A stretch of 16,534 nt of DNA. It comes from CAYUCJ01 sp049282265. Lineage in GTDB: Bacteria > Desulfobacterota > DSM-4660 > Desulfatiglandales > Desulfatiglandaceae. This document shows positions 1 through 7,699 of this stretch, piece by piece. Position 1 is the first letter of the stretch; every line of letters begins with the position of its first letter. A program made the translations under genes and the position numbers. Below the pieces are notes generated by a model. It was not told the DNA's origin and ran no database searches. It saw only the letters and a list, made by a program, of their open reading frames with translations. The stretch covers positions 1-16,534 of the forward strand of contig JBAPTR010000108.1 of the NCBI GenBank assembly GCA_049282265.1. Direction: 5' to 3'.

Positions 1-865
1 CCGTGTTGACGGCGATCCCGATGTGAAAATAGTTCTTGATGATGATTTCGCCGGCCCCGGTGTCCAGGGTGGCATTGAAATTCGGGTAGGTTTTCAGGGC
101 GGTGGCAACGGCCTTCAACGCGAAAACCGTGATGGTCAATCTGCCGCCTTTTTGTTCAATCTCAGACTTGTGTCTCTGCCGGAAGGCCTCAAGCTCCGTC
201 ATGTCAACCATATTCTGGTTGTGGACGTGAGGGATCTGGGACCAGGCAAGGGTCATCTGCCTGGCCGTGGCCTTCCTGATGGATCTCATGGGGATGCGGT
301 TCACCGGACCCCATTTTGAAAAGTCAGGAAGAGGGGGAACGGCAAAAGAAATGGGCTGTCCCGTCCCGGCCGCAGCCGCGGTTGGTTCGGATATCTCCTC
401 CGGTCTTTCGGCTTTCTTTGCAAAGGCCCGGACATCCTCGGCGGTCACCAGGCCTGACGGCCCGGTTGGGGTTATCAGGCGGAGGTCAACACCCAATTCG
501 CGTGCCAGACGTCTTGTGGCGGGGGAAGCCGGTACAGGTCCTTCTGCCCGGCGGGTTGCGGTTTCAGCTGTGGGGTGTTCGACAACCTCTTCCTTCGGCT
601 TCTCCTTTTCGACGATGAGAGCACCCTCACCATTGCTGAAGGTCATGAGGACATCACCCACCTTCACAGCATCTCCCGGTTTGACAAGAATCTGTTCAAT
701 GGTGCCCGTATAGGGCGATGGAATCTCAACCGCAGCCTTATCCGTTTCCACCTCGAGGATGGGGTCTCCTTCTTTGACTTCACCTCCCGCAGAGACGAGA
801 ACAGCCAAGACCTCCGCCTCGTGAATGCCTTCCCCCAGATCGGGCATTTTAAAATCCCTGGCCAT
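1..865 (-). CDS. pdhC: Dihydrolipoamide acyltransferase (E2) of a 2-oxoacid dehydrogenase complex, 3' end cut by window
   Basis: E2 forms the core of the complex: it takes the acyl group from E1 on a swinging lipoyl-lysine and passes it to CoA. From ATG 865 the frame stays open to the window edge (288 codons). A single lipoyl domain fills residues 1-78, with the lipoylation site ETDKA at Lys43. A charged, Ala/Pro-rich linker follows, then a peripheral subunit-binding domain at about 112-148 (PATRRLARELGVDL ... GPSGLVTAEDV), a second linker, and the start of the catalytic domain from about residue 185. The C-terminal HxxxDG active-site motif lies beyond the window. GGAGG stands just upstream; ATG 870 is out of frame, so 865 is the start. 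It lies 15 nt after E1-beta and is surely co-transcribed. Family is certain. Pyruvate rather than branched-chain specificity is inferred from the E1 pair. Confidence 0.95.
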   Translation of the reverse strand, partial: MARDFKMPDLGEGIHEAEVLAVLVSAGGEVKEGDPILEVETDKAAVEIPSPYTGTIEQILVKPGDAVKVGDVLMTFSNGEGALIVEKEKPKEEVVEHPTAETATRRAEGPVPASPATRRLARELGVDLRLITPTGPSGLVTAEDVRAFAKKAERPEEISEPTAAAAGTGQPISFAVPPLPDFSKWGPVNRIPMRSIRKATARQMTLAWSQIPHVHNQNMVDMTELEAFRQRHKSEIEQKGGRLTITVFALKAVATALKTYPNFNATLDTGAGEIIIKNYFHIGIAVNT

Positions 866-880
866 GCCATTTCCTCCGTA

Positions 881-1861
881 TTAGTTTTTCAACATTTTCC
901 TGGCCGAAGTGATGATGCGACGGACACCGGGCAGGTACTCTTTTTCGCGACTGAACAGCGGAATGGTAATATCAAATCCCGTTACCCGGGATATGGGCGC
1001 TTCCAGATAGTAGAAGGCCTTTTCCATGAGCCTGGACACGATCTCCGCACCGGGACCGAAGCTCCGGGGCGCTTCATGGATCACCATGGCACGCCCTGTC
1101 TTGGTCACCGATTCCACAAAGCATTTGTGGTCAAGGGGGGAGATCGTCAGCAGGTCAATGACCTCCGCCTCTACCCCGTCTTTCTCCTTGAGTTCTTCTG
1201 CTGCCTCAAGGGTGGGGCGCATCATGGCGCCGTAGGAGATCATTGTCAGGTCCTTGCCCTCTCTTACGACCTGGGACGATCCAATGGCCAAGGTTTCCTC
1301 TTCTTCAGGAACCTCTTCGCGGAAGGCGCGATAAATGGCCTTTCCTTCGAAAAAAATCACGGGATCCGGGTCGCGGATGGCGGCTACAAGGAGTGCCCTG
1401 GCGTTCCGGGGTCCCGATGGAATGACCATTTTGATTCCGGGGATGTGCGCATAGAATACCTCGCGGCTCTCCGAGTGGTGCTCCAGGGCGCGCACCCCTC
1501 CGCCATAGGGCGTACGAAGCACCATGGGTACGTTCAACTGACCCTGGGAACGCCATCGAAGACGGGCCGCATGACTCTCGATCTGGTGAAAATTGAAGTA
1601 GCTGAATCCCGAGAATTGGATTTCACATACGGGACGGAGCCCATAAACCGCCATGCCGATGGACATCCCCACGATCCCGGATTCCGCCAGAGGCGTATCC
1701 AGGGACCGACTTTCACCGAACTGCTCGAAAAGCCCGTCGGTAACACGAAAAACGCCGCCATCAACGCCCACATCCTCGCCCAGGACGATAACGCGGTCAT
1801 CCTTTTCCATTTCCTGGCGCAAGGCCAGATTGAGGGCTTGAACCATCGTCATCTTAGCCAT
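881..1861 (-). CDS. pdhB: 2-oxoacid (pyruvate) dehydrogenase E1 beta subunit
   Basis: E1-beta pairs with E1-alpha to make the thiamine-diphosphate enzyme that decarboxylates the 2-oxoacid and acylates E2. The protein is 326 residues, normal for the family. It begins MAKMTMVQALNLALRQEM and has the transketolase-like pyrimidine-binding domain first (LGEDVGVDGGVF at about 27-38; TPLAESGIVG with the conserved catalytic Glu60). The transketolase C-terminal domain follows (YGAMM...AAEEL, then VIDLLTISPLD, MVIHEAPRSFGPGAEI). The open frame extends another 92 codons upstream, but that stretch is the antisense-like shadow of E1-alpha in another frame. ATG 1861 overlaps the E1-alpha stop by 8 nt (ATGGCTAA), which indicates translational coupling. 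E2 follows 15 nt downstream. Confidence 0.96.
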   Translation of the reverse strand: MAKMTMVQALNLALRQEMEKDDRVIVLGEDVGVDGGVFRVTDGLFEQFGESRSLDTPLAESGIVGMSIGMAVYGLRPVCEIQFSGFSYFNFHQIESHAARLRWRSQGQLNVPMVLRTPYGGGVRALEHHSESREVFYAHIPGIKMVIPSGPRNARALLVAAIRDPDPVIFFEGKAIYRAFREEVPEEEETLAIGSSQVVREGKDLTMISYGAMMRPTLEAAEELKEKDGVEAEVIDLLTISPLDHKCFVESVTKTGRAMVIHEAPRSFGPGAEIVSRLMEKAFYYLEAPISRVTGFDITIPLFSREKEYLPGVRRIITSARKMLKN

Positions 1862-2957
1862 GGGTTTCCTCCTTGATCGCGGCCAATTCCTCTCTGAGTT
1901 CTTCACGTTGTTCTTCCAGGAAAGAAGGCAGTTCGGCGTAGGCGTGATCAAACATATCCAGCGGGTCACCGGCCGCCTCCATTTGGGTTTCCGCTCGATC
2001 GACGGCCGCCTGGATTTCACCCTTGATCCCTTCCTCCACAGCCTCGATCTGTTCCTCTGAGAGAAGTCCCTTGGCTTTGAGGTATGCCTGGAAGCGCGGC
2101 AGGGGATCCCGCTTTTTCCAGACCTCAACTTCCTCATCCCTCCGGTAGCGCTTGGGGTCGTCGGCCGTGGTATGCATCATCATCCTGTAAGTGACACACT
2201 CGATAAGGGTTGGGCCGCCGCCGGAGCGCGCGCGTTCAACAGCCTCTTGGGCTGCCGCGTAAACGGCCAACACGTCATTGCCGTCCACCTGGATGCCGGG
2301 CATGTCGTAGGCGAGGGCCTTCTGGGCGATGGTCTTGGAGTGGGTCTGCCTGGAGCGGGGAATGGAAATGGCCCAATGGTTGTTCTGGCATATGAAAATA
2401 ACCGGGACCTGATAGAGGGCCGCGAGATTCATCCCTTCGTGGAAATCTCCTTCAGAGGTCCCCCCGTCCCCAAAAAAGGTCATGGCAACGTCATCTTTTC
2501 CGCGGTACTTCATGGCCCAGGCGATGCCAACCGCGTGGGGAATTTGGGACGCGACGGGTATGGCTACTGGGAGGTTATTGAGCTTTGTCTCACTTATCGC
2601 GCCTTCGGCGAATCCAGCGAAGGCCAGTATGACGCTTTCCATCTTTCTTCCTCGCCAGAGTTCCGCGGCCGTTTCCCGAAACGAGGGGGCAAACCAGTCC
2701 GAAGGTCGCAGCGGCGCAACAGCACCCAACTGGGCGGCCTCCTGGCCTGTGATGGGGGCAAAGGTCCCAATGCGGCCCTGTCGCTGGAGGTTCAACAGAC
2801 GTTCGTCGAACCGTCTACCCAGGAGCATGGCGCGATGGAGTTTGAGGAGGAGTTCATCGGGAATATCCGGTTCCAGGGTCTCATCCAGTTTCCCTTTTTC
2901 GTCCAGGATGGCCAGATACTCCAATTGGTATGCAGGATCGATCTTTTTTTTCGGCAT
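1854..2957 (-). CDS. pdhA: 2-oxoacid (pyruvate) dehydrogenase E1 alpha subunit
   Basis: The E1-alpha subunit carries the thiamine diphosphate/Mg-binding motif, here GDGGTSEGDFHEG...QNN at residues 163-193, the hallmark of the family. Other conserved parts are the GQEAAQLGAV segment (71-80), the substrate-side SFRE (92-95), and the regulatory-loop region YRMMMHTTADDPKRYR. The length of 367 residues matches PdhA of the heterotetrameric alpha2-beta2 type, and the wording of these motifs resembles Gram-positive-type pyruvate E1-alpha more than branched-chain E1-alpha. The start ATG 2957 has a GGGGG run about 8 nt upstream. The C-terminus is a charged, probably coiled helix (EEQREELREELAAIKEE). 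It lies 109 nt downstream of the damaged aldehyde dehydrogenase and overlaps E1-beta by 8 nt. Specificity for pyruvate is inferred, not shown. Confidence 0.96.
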   Translation of the reverse strand: MPKKKIDPAYQLEYLAILDEKGKLDETLEPDIPDELLLKLHRAMLLGRRFDERLLNLQRQGRIGTFAPITGQEAAQLGAVAPLRPSDWFAPSFRETAAELWRGRKMESVILAFAGFAEGAISETKLNNLPVAIPVASQIPHAVGIAWAMKYRGKDDVAMTFFGDGGTSEGDFHEGMNLAALYQVPVIFICQNNHWAISIPRSRQTHSKTIAQKALAYDMPGIQVDGNDVLAVYAAAQEAVERARSGGGPTLIECVTYRMMMHTTADDPKRYRRDEEVEVWKKRDPLPRFQAYLKAKGLLSEEQIEAVEEGIKGEIQAAVDRAETQMEAAGDPLDMFDHAYAELPSFLEEQREELREELAAIKEETHG

Positions 2958-3066
2958 TGTTATACCCCCGGTAGGGTGGAAAGAGGTTAGTGAGCTGAAG
3001 TTGGTATGATTCTACAGAAATTTTTCAAATGTTCAAGAAATTCCTGCGGATGCCGGGATCCGCCGC

Positions 3067-3639
3067 TTATTCCCGAATCTGTGCCTTCTGGAGATTCCGG
3101 CTGTAGTCTATGAACACGGTCTTGGTCTCGGTGAATTCTTCTATGGCTGCGGTGCCGGCTTCTCTCGCTCCGTTCCCGGTGTTTTTGACACACCCAAAAG
3201 GGAGGTGGACTTCAGCGCCGATGGGCTGCCTGATTGTCATGAGGAATTTGTCCCGCAGCTCGGAGGTGGTCGTCTCCCCGAATAACCGTCTTCTTTCTCC
3301 GAAAATATATTCCAAAAAATCAATGGCTTCCTGGACGTCCCCTTTTTCCTCCGAAATCACTTTTCCCATCTCTTTGGTGACGATTTCGCCGAGGGCATCT
3401 TTTCGCTCACGCATGATGGATGCGGCCTTGGGGAGCATTTCTCCCCGTTTGGGAGCGAGAAAGCGTTTCCATCGGGAAAAAGCCCTTTCCCCAGCATCCA
3501 CGGCCCTGGAAACATCTTTTTGGGTGCCTCTTGCGAATTCGCCCAGAGTCAATCCGGTGGCAGGGTCTGTTGACTCGAAGGTCCTGCCACCCTCGGATTC
3601 CACCCACTCGCCATTGATATAATGACCATATTTGCGCAT
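3067..3639 (-). pseudogene. Aldehyde dehydrogenase with an in-frame internal deletion (ALDH7-like)
   Basis: The 190-residue frame has a normal ALDH start (YINGEWVESEGGRTFESTDPATG..., then the helical region to about residue 138). It jumps straight to the last 50 residues of an ALDH (GAEVHLPFGCVKNTGNGAREAG...FTETKTVFIDYS). The conserved tail DYS-x-x-LQ-x-AQI suggests the ALDH7 (aminoadipate-semialdehyde) branch. Family members are about 480-510 residues, so roughly 300 are missing, including the NAD-binding fold and the catalytic Glu and Cys. The junction is at about residues 139-142 (Q-P-I-G-A-E), near 3213-3226. Both parental segments usually carry an Ile-Gly there (R-x-P-x-G and T-I-G-A-E-V), which suggests deletion between short identical stretches. 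The GAGGGAG ribosome-binding site and ATG 3639 are intact, so a stable but inactive stub could be made. It is the first gene of the E1/E2 operon. Confidence 0.85.
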
Positions 3640-3971
3640 GTTCTCCCTCGTCGCGATCGGTTAAAGGCGCCAGAACATTTGCAGAAAACCCAATCAGGAA
3701 TGTCGCCCAATCCCCCGTCGATGTGGATGATGCACAAATTAGAGGGTGGATCAAAACACAGGCGCATTGCTTCACCTGCGAGAATGCGTTATAAGACGTT
3801 AGGATGATTCGTGACGGCAATATTTCCGGCAACCATTATACTAAAGTAACCAGATTTCTTATGGTGTCAATCCAGCCCGTTACAGACATGGCTCCGGTTT
3901 TGACACAGACAGCACAAGGGCTGGTAAGAGCAGATAGGGTCTAGCAGAACATTGGGGAGGCGCGTTTGGCC
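3640..3971. other. Divergent intergenic region
   Basis: This 332-bp stretch separates the minus-strand dehydrogenase operon from the plus-strand phosphatase, so it should hold both promoters. On the plus strand a weak sigma70-like pair can be seen: TTGCTT (3767-3772), 17 nt, TATAAG (3790-3795), about 175 nt before the phosphatase start. A 7-bp inverted repeat, CCAGCCC (3872-3878) with GGGCTGG (3918-3924), lies in the putative leader. TGTCAA (3865-3870) can also pair with TTGACA (3900-3905), so the two pairings would interlock like a pseudoknot. I see no convincing promoter for the minus-strand operon and no recognisable gene fragment on either strand. Confidence 0.3.
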
Positions 3972-4967
3972 ATGAGCTATGAACTGGAAGGCCGGGCAGC
4001 CGTCGAGGCGGTACTCAAGGCATGCAGGTTCATCCAGACTGTACAGAAGACCCATTCTTCCCGTGACGCGATAAGTAAAAAGGATCGATCTCCGGTGACT
4101 GTGGCAGATTTCGGAGCCCAGGCACTGATCAACGACCACCTGAAGGCGCTTTTTCCGGATGACCTGATTGTGGCCGAGGAAAATTCACGTCTGCTGGTGC
4201 AGAGTGAAAATGCCGACCTCATGGAGGCCGTTTTCGCGCAGGTCAGGCCTTTCAATCCTTATTTGCTGCGACACCGGATTCTTGAAGCCATCGATCTGGG
4301 TTCAGGCGTAGCAGGCCCTGAAGGCCGGTTCTGGGTCCTTGACCCTATAGACGGCACCAAGGGATTTTTGCGTGGAGACCAATATGCTGTTGCTTTGGCC
4401 CTCATTGACGGGGGCCGAGTGGTCCTCGGGGTGTTAGGTTGTCCCAACCTGCCCGTGAATGGAATGGCGGCGTTCCGCACGCCTCGTGGCTGCCTGTTTG
4501 TGGCCGCCAGAGGCGAGGGTTCGGTGATGCGGGATCTCGATCATCCTGCAGGACGCACCATCCACGTCACATCAGCCACCGATCCTTCCCTGGTGCGCTT
4601 TTGCGAATCATTTGAATCTGAGCACTCCGCGCAACAGGTCACTTCAAATGTGGCCCGTGATTTGGGCATCACGTGGCCGCCGTTGCGCCTGGACAGCCAG
4701 GCGAAATACGGTGTGGTGGCAAGAGGTGATGCGTCCATTTACCTCAGGCTTCCTCCAGAGAAGACATACCGCGAAAAGATATGGGATCATGCCGCGGGTT
4801 CGATTATTGTTGAAGAGGCGGGAGGAAGGGTTACAGACATGGAGGGCAAGCCCCTGGATTTTACCAGAGGCAACCTGCTCATCAGAAACAGAGGCATCAT
4901 CGCCACCAACGGCAAATTCCATGACCTTCTGGTTGAAGCGGTCAAAAAGGAATTTTCACGAATCTGA
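3972..4967 (+). CDS. 3'(2'),5'-bisphosphate nucleotidase-like phosphatase (inositol monophosphatase superfamily, Hal2/SAL1 type)
   Basis: Enzymes of this type remove the 3'-phosphate from PAP or PAPS, relieving PAP toxicity in sulfur metabolism; some also act on inositol bisphosphates. The metal site is complete: PVTVADFGAQ (41-50), AEEN (68-71), WVLDPIDGTKGFLRG (121-135, with Asp124 and Asp127) and WDHAAG (271-276, Asp272). The GTKGFLRGDQYAVALALI stretch is the signature that separates Hal2/SAL1 proteins from shorter CysQ and IMPase proteins. The length of 331 residues also fits SAL1. GGGGAGG at 3954-3960 is 11 nt before ATG 3972 but only 5 nt before an in-frame TTG at 3966, so initiation at TTG (two residues longer) is possible. 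It stands alone on its strand. Substrate is inferred from family; the superfamily and metal motifs are certain. Confidence 0.9.
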   Translation: MSYELEGRAAVEAVLKACRFIQTVQKTHSSRDAISKKDRSPVTVADFGAQALINDHLKALFPDDLIVAEENSRLLVQSENADLMEAVFAQVRPFNPYLLRHRILEAIDLGSGVAGPEGRFWVLDPIDGTKGFLRGDQYAVALALIDGGRVVLGVLGCPNLPVNGMAAFRTPRGCLFVAARGEGSVMRDLDHPAGRTIHVTSATDPSLVRFCESFESEHSAQQVTSNVARDLGITWPPLRLDSQAKYGVVARGDASIYLRLPPEKTYREKIWDHAAGSIIVEEAGGRVTDMEGKPLDFTRGNLLIRNRGIIATNGKFHDLLVEAVKKEFSRI

Positions 4968-5005
4968 CCCTATCCCGGTACTGGAACACCCTGCCCGTAT
5001 CCGAC

Positions 5006-5200
5006 CAAGAGGTTAAGCGCACCAACGAAATCAAGACCGCCATCCCGCTCCTTGATGCCATCGATATTAAGGGCAAAGAAATTACCGCAGATGCCCTCCT
5101 GACCCAGCGCGATATCGCCGACTATCTGGTCCGGGATCGTCACGCTCATTACCACTTCACCGTCAAGAACAACCAACCCGGGCTTTTCGAAGACATTACC
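5006..5200 (+). pseudogene. ISAs1-family transposase fragment
   Basis: One frame of about 65 codons reads QEVKRTNEIKTAIPLLDAID, then IKGKEITADALLTQRDIADY, then an HFTVKNNQPGLFEDI segment. This is the central DDE segment of ISAs1-family transposases: the K-x-NEI-x-AIP region, the second catalytic Asp in the TxDALxTQ motif, and the K-x-NQP motif. The N-terminal DGK region and the C-terminal part with the final catalytic Glu are missing, and no terminal inverted repeats or target duplications were found. The frame opens inside the end of the phosphatase gene and runs on after FEDI into about 15 unrelated codons before a stop. It joins directly to the next fragment. This is a dead remnant. Confidence 0.75.
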
Positions 5201-5201
5201 A

Positions 5202-5480
5202 TTGTCGGATTTCGGCATTCACTGCCTCTCGTTCATCTCGCATAATCAGTACCTCCACAGGGTGTTCAACACTTACCCCGATAACGGAGGGCGGTTGTAC
5301 GGCGCATGGCATATCAACATGCCCAAGGAGGTGAGAAAGTGTATCCGTATTGACGGAGAACCCGCCTGCGAGCTGGATTACAAGGCACACCATATCCGCA
5401 TGCTGTACCACGAAATGGGTGTAGATTACAGGGAAGACCTTGTCCGCATCCATTACAGAGGCAAGAAGGTCGCGGGATGA
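5202..5480 (+). pseudogene. Fragment of a phage/plasmid-type protein of unknown function
   Basis: An open frame of 92 codons directly follows the transposase fragment. Its recognisable part is residues 15-77: LHRVFNTYPDNGGRLYGAW, PKEVRKCIRIDGEPACELDY and KAHHIRMLYHEMGVDY. The layout (GGRxYGxW..., P..xR..I.I.G....E.DY...H.RMLY) recalls a group of hypothetical proteins on mobile DNA. The E-x-DY-x4-H-x-RMLY stretch also looks somewhat like motif A (DYSxxExR) of family A polymerases; that resemblance is only a suggestion. TTG 5202 has no ribosome-binding site and the first 12 residues are probably not original. The fragment ends abruptly after GKKVAG. Most likely it is a piece of a larger gene carried here with the transposase remnant. 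Confidence 0.5.
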
Positions 5481-5528
5481 CCTGATACCCCCGAGTTGCA
5501 GCGACAATATCCTGCGGTCAGCTTTTGC

Positions 5529-5557
5529 TTGATCCGCAAGGTGGAGTCCAGTATAGT
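5529..5557 (+). promoter_or_regulatory. Probable sigma70-type promoter of the hydrogenase operon
   Basis: TTGATC (5529-5534) and TATAGT (5552-5557) are separated by exactly 17 nt, matching the consensus at 4/6 and 5/6 positions. Transcription would start near 5564 and leave a leader of about 70 nt before the beta-subunit start at 5634. This supports the downstream ATG rather than the first codon of the long open frame at 5496, which lies upstream of the promoter. The promoter sits immediately after the mobile-element fossils. Confidence 0.5.
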
Positions 5558-5633
5558 CTTAGGCGAAAAAAGGAAGCTCCTGTCACCGAAATCCGGGGTG
5601 GATGCAAGTCGAAGATCCCGTTTAAAGAGGTTC

Positions 5634-6827
5634 ATGATGAGAAAAACAGGAACGAATCTGGACCAGCGGATGTTTTTTCCCAAAGTGGCGCTGGCCGTTA
5701 TGATCGAAACCCTGAGCGCGCAGGGATACGCGGTCATTGCACCGACATTGCACAGGGACGTCGTCAAATTAAAACCGATCACCCGCAGTGATGAAATTGC
5801 CCGCGGGCTGCGGGACCTGCAGGACGGCGGGCATTACCGCCTTGAACAAGGCGATGAAGCCCTTTTTTTCGAATACGTGGTCGGGCCGGACAGTGCGAAA
5901 TGCTATTTTTTCCCGGCCCGCCAGGAGTTGTTTGCCTTAGATATCGAAAACGGCCGATTTGCCTTGCACCAGAGCCGGTCAGAGATCCCGAAACTCGCCT
6001 TATTCGGGTTAAGACCCTGCGACCTGGCGGCCATCCGCGTTCAGGACCGGGTCTTTGCCGGAAGAGAACCGGCAGGCGCGACGCGGTGTGAAGCCGAACT
6101 CCATTACAGACGAGCTCGGGCACAATCCATGGTCATTGCGGTCAACTGCACCCGCCCGGGCGGAACGTGCTTCTGTGATTCCATGGGAACGGGTCCGAAA
6201 GCGACCGAGGGGTTTGACGTGGCCATGACCGAGCTGCGCTCGGGTTTTGTCGTAGAAGCCGGCTCAGACGCCGGCATGTCGCTTTTGCACGAACTGCCGC
6301 TGCGGGACCCGTCTCCTGCTGAGCTGGAACTGGCGGACCTGAAAATGGAGCGGGCCCGTGAGCACATGGGACGTAAGCTCGACACCCGGGACATCGTCGA
6401 GTTGCTGGATAGCAACATTGAACATTTGCGATGGGACAACGTCGCTGAGCGGTGCCTCTCCTGCGGCAATTGCACGATGGTGTGTCCCACCTGTTTCTGC
6501 AGCACCGTCTCGGATTCAAGCGATCTGGCCGTCAAGAGAACGGCGCGCACACGCCATTGGGAATCCTGTTTTACCCATCAGTTTTCCTACACCACGATGG
6601 GGCCTCACCGGCATACGATCAGGGGCCGGTACCGCCACTGGATGCGGCACAAGCTGTGCACATGGTGGGAGCAGTTCGGCACCAGCGGATGTGTCGGCTG
6701 CGGACGGTGCATTACCTGGTGTCCGGTGGGAATCGACCTGACGGAAGAGACGGCCGCGATACGCGGCAGTTTCCCGAAAACAGCTGACCATGCGGCTTTC
6801 CGTCTTGAAAGCGAGGTGACAAAATGA
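5634..6827 (+). CDS. hydB: Sulfhydrogenase/group 3b [NiFe]-hydrogenase beta subunit (4Fe-4S protein)
   Basis: This subunit relays electrons between the hydrogenase small subunit and the flavin subunit. The 397-residue protein has an N-terminal domain with ALFGLRPCDLAAI (122-134) and an NCTRPGGTCFC stretch (171-181). Two ferredoxin-like 4Fe-4S motifs follow: CLSCGNCTMVCP with Cys274/277/280/284, and CVGCGRCITWCP with Cys353/356/359/363. This is the arrangement of HydB in Pyrococcus-type sulfhydrogenases and the related sulfite-reductase-like subunits. The open frame begins at 5496, but the first 46 codons precede or overlap the promoter; AGAGG at 5626-5630 points to ATG 5634 or ATG 5637. Its stop overlaps the next gene by 4 nt (ATGA). 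First gene of the operon. Confidence 0.93.
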   Translation: MMRKTGTNLDQRMFFPKVALAVMIETLSAQGYAVIAPTLHRDVVKLKPITRSDEIARGLRDLQDGGHYRLEQGDEALFFEYVVGPDSAKCYFFPARQELFALDIENGRFALHQSRSEIPKLALFGLRPCDLAAIRVQDRVFAGREPAGATRCEAELHYRRARAQSMVIAVNCTRPGGTCFCDSMGTGPKATEGFDVAMTELRSGFVVEAGSDAGMSLLHELPLRDPSPAELELADLKMERAREHMGRKLDTRDIVELLDSNIEHLRWDNVAERCLSCGNCTMVCPTCFCSTVSDSSDLAVKRTARTRHWESCFTHQFSYTTMGPHRHTIRGRYRHWMRHKLCTWWEQFGTSGCVGCGRCITWCPVGIDLTEETAAIRGSFPKTADHAAFRLESEVTK

Positions 6828-7699
6828 CACTGGCGCAGGGCGAGACAACCCCGCCGCTCGTCTGCGGGCTGGATACCTGGATGCCCGTGCCGGCGCGCAT
6901 CCTCGATATCAAAGACGAAAATTTCAACACCTATACCATTCGCCTGCGAATAGAAGATGAGGCCGCCCGCAATGCATATCGGTGGGCGCCGGGCCAGTTC
7001 AATATGCTCTATGTCCCCGGTGTAGGAGAGGCCGCCATCTCCATCAGCTCCGACCCGGAAAAGCCTGCTGAGCTTGAACACACCATCCGCGCCGTGGGTT
7101 CGGTGACGCGGGGGATAAAGAAAACAGGAACAGGGGGGATTATCGGCATACGCGGACCTTTTGGTACAAGCTGGCCTACAGAGGGCATCAAAGAAAAGAA
7201 TGTCGTGATGGTGGCCGGCGGCATCGGGCTGGCGCCGATCCGCCCCATGATTTACTGGCTGCTTCATCATCGCGACCATTGCAAACGAGTCGTCCTGCTC
7301 TATGGCTGCCGTTCGCCTGAAGACCGGGTTTTCGCTCCGGAACTGGAAAAATGGGAGCTCAACAGCAACATTGATGTCCTGGTGACGGTCGACAACGCAA
7401 CGGGCGACTGGACCGGCCCTGTGGGCGTGGTCACACATCTGCTCAGGCGGATCAGGGTCGATGCCGAGCATACGACGGTCATGGTCTGCGGCCCGAAGAT
7501 TTTAAACCGCGCCGCGTCCTGGCAATTCCTGCAGCTTCACGTCCGGCCGGAACAGGTGTACGTTTCCCTGGAGCGCAACATGAACTGTGGGTTCGGCCAA
7601 TGCGGTCACTGCCAGTACGGTTCAAAATTCGTATGCCGGGACGGGCCTGTTTTTCGTTTTGCCGACATCGCGCATATTTTTGCCAAGGAGGAGATCTGA
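6824..7699 (+). CDS. hydG: Group 3b [NiFe]-hydrogenase gamma subunit (FAD/NAD(P)-binding, 2Fe-2S)
   Basis: This diaphorase subunit moves electrons between the Fe-S chain and NAD(P) through FAD. The 291 residues show a ferredoxin-reductase fold: a flavin-binding beta-barrel (about 20-115, ending GIRGPFG), and an NAD(P)-binding domain with MVAGGIGLAPIRP (129-141) and VMVCGPKIL (219-227). The C-terminal 2Fe-2S motif CGFGQCGHCQYGSKFVC uses Cys255/260/263/271, as in PyrK and HydG. It overlaps the beta gene by 4 nt and the delta gene by 1 nt, so all three are translationally coupled. Whether NAD or NADP is preferred cannot be read from the sequence. Family assignment is secure, supported by the neighbours. 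Confidence 0.95.
   Translation: MTLAQGETTPPLVCGLDTWMPVPARILDIKDENFNTYTIRLRIEDEAARNAYRWAPGQFNMLYVPGVGEAAISISSDPEKPAELEHTIRAVGSVTRGIKKTGTGGIIGIRGPFGTSWPTEGIKEKNVVMVAGGIGLAPIRPMIYWLLHHRDHCKRVVLLYGCRSPEDRVFAPELEKWELNSNIDVLVTVDNATGDWTGPVGVVTHLLRRIRVDAEHTTVMVCGPKILNRAASWQFLQLHVRPEQVYVSLERNMNCGFGQCGHCQYGSKFVCRDGPVFRFADIAHIFAKEEI

Noticed and set aside
575..1876. Plus-strand open frame of 433 codons opposite E2 and E1-beta
   Set aside because: It is the antisense shadow of two certain genes. Its sequence has no domain, and long antisense frames are common in GC-rich coding DNA.
2172..2990. Plus-strand open frame of 272 codons opposite E1-alpha
   Set aside because: Shadow of the well-supported E1-alpha gene, without a recognisable protein pattern.
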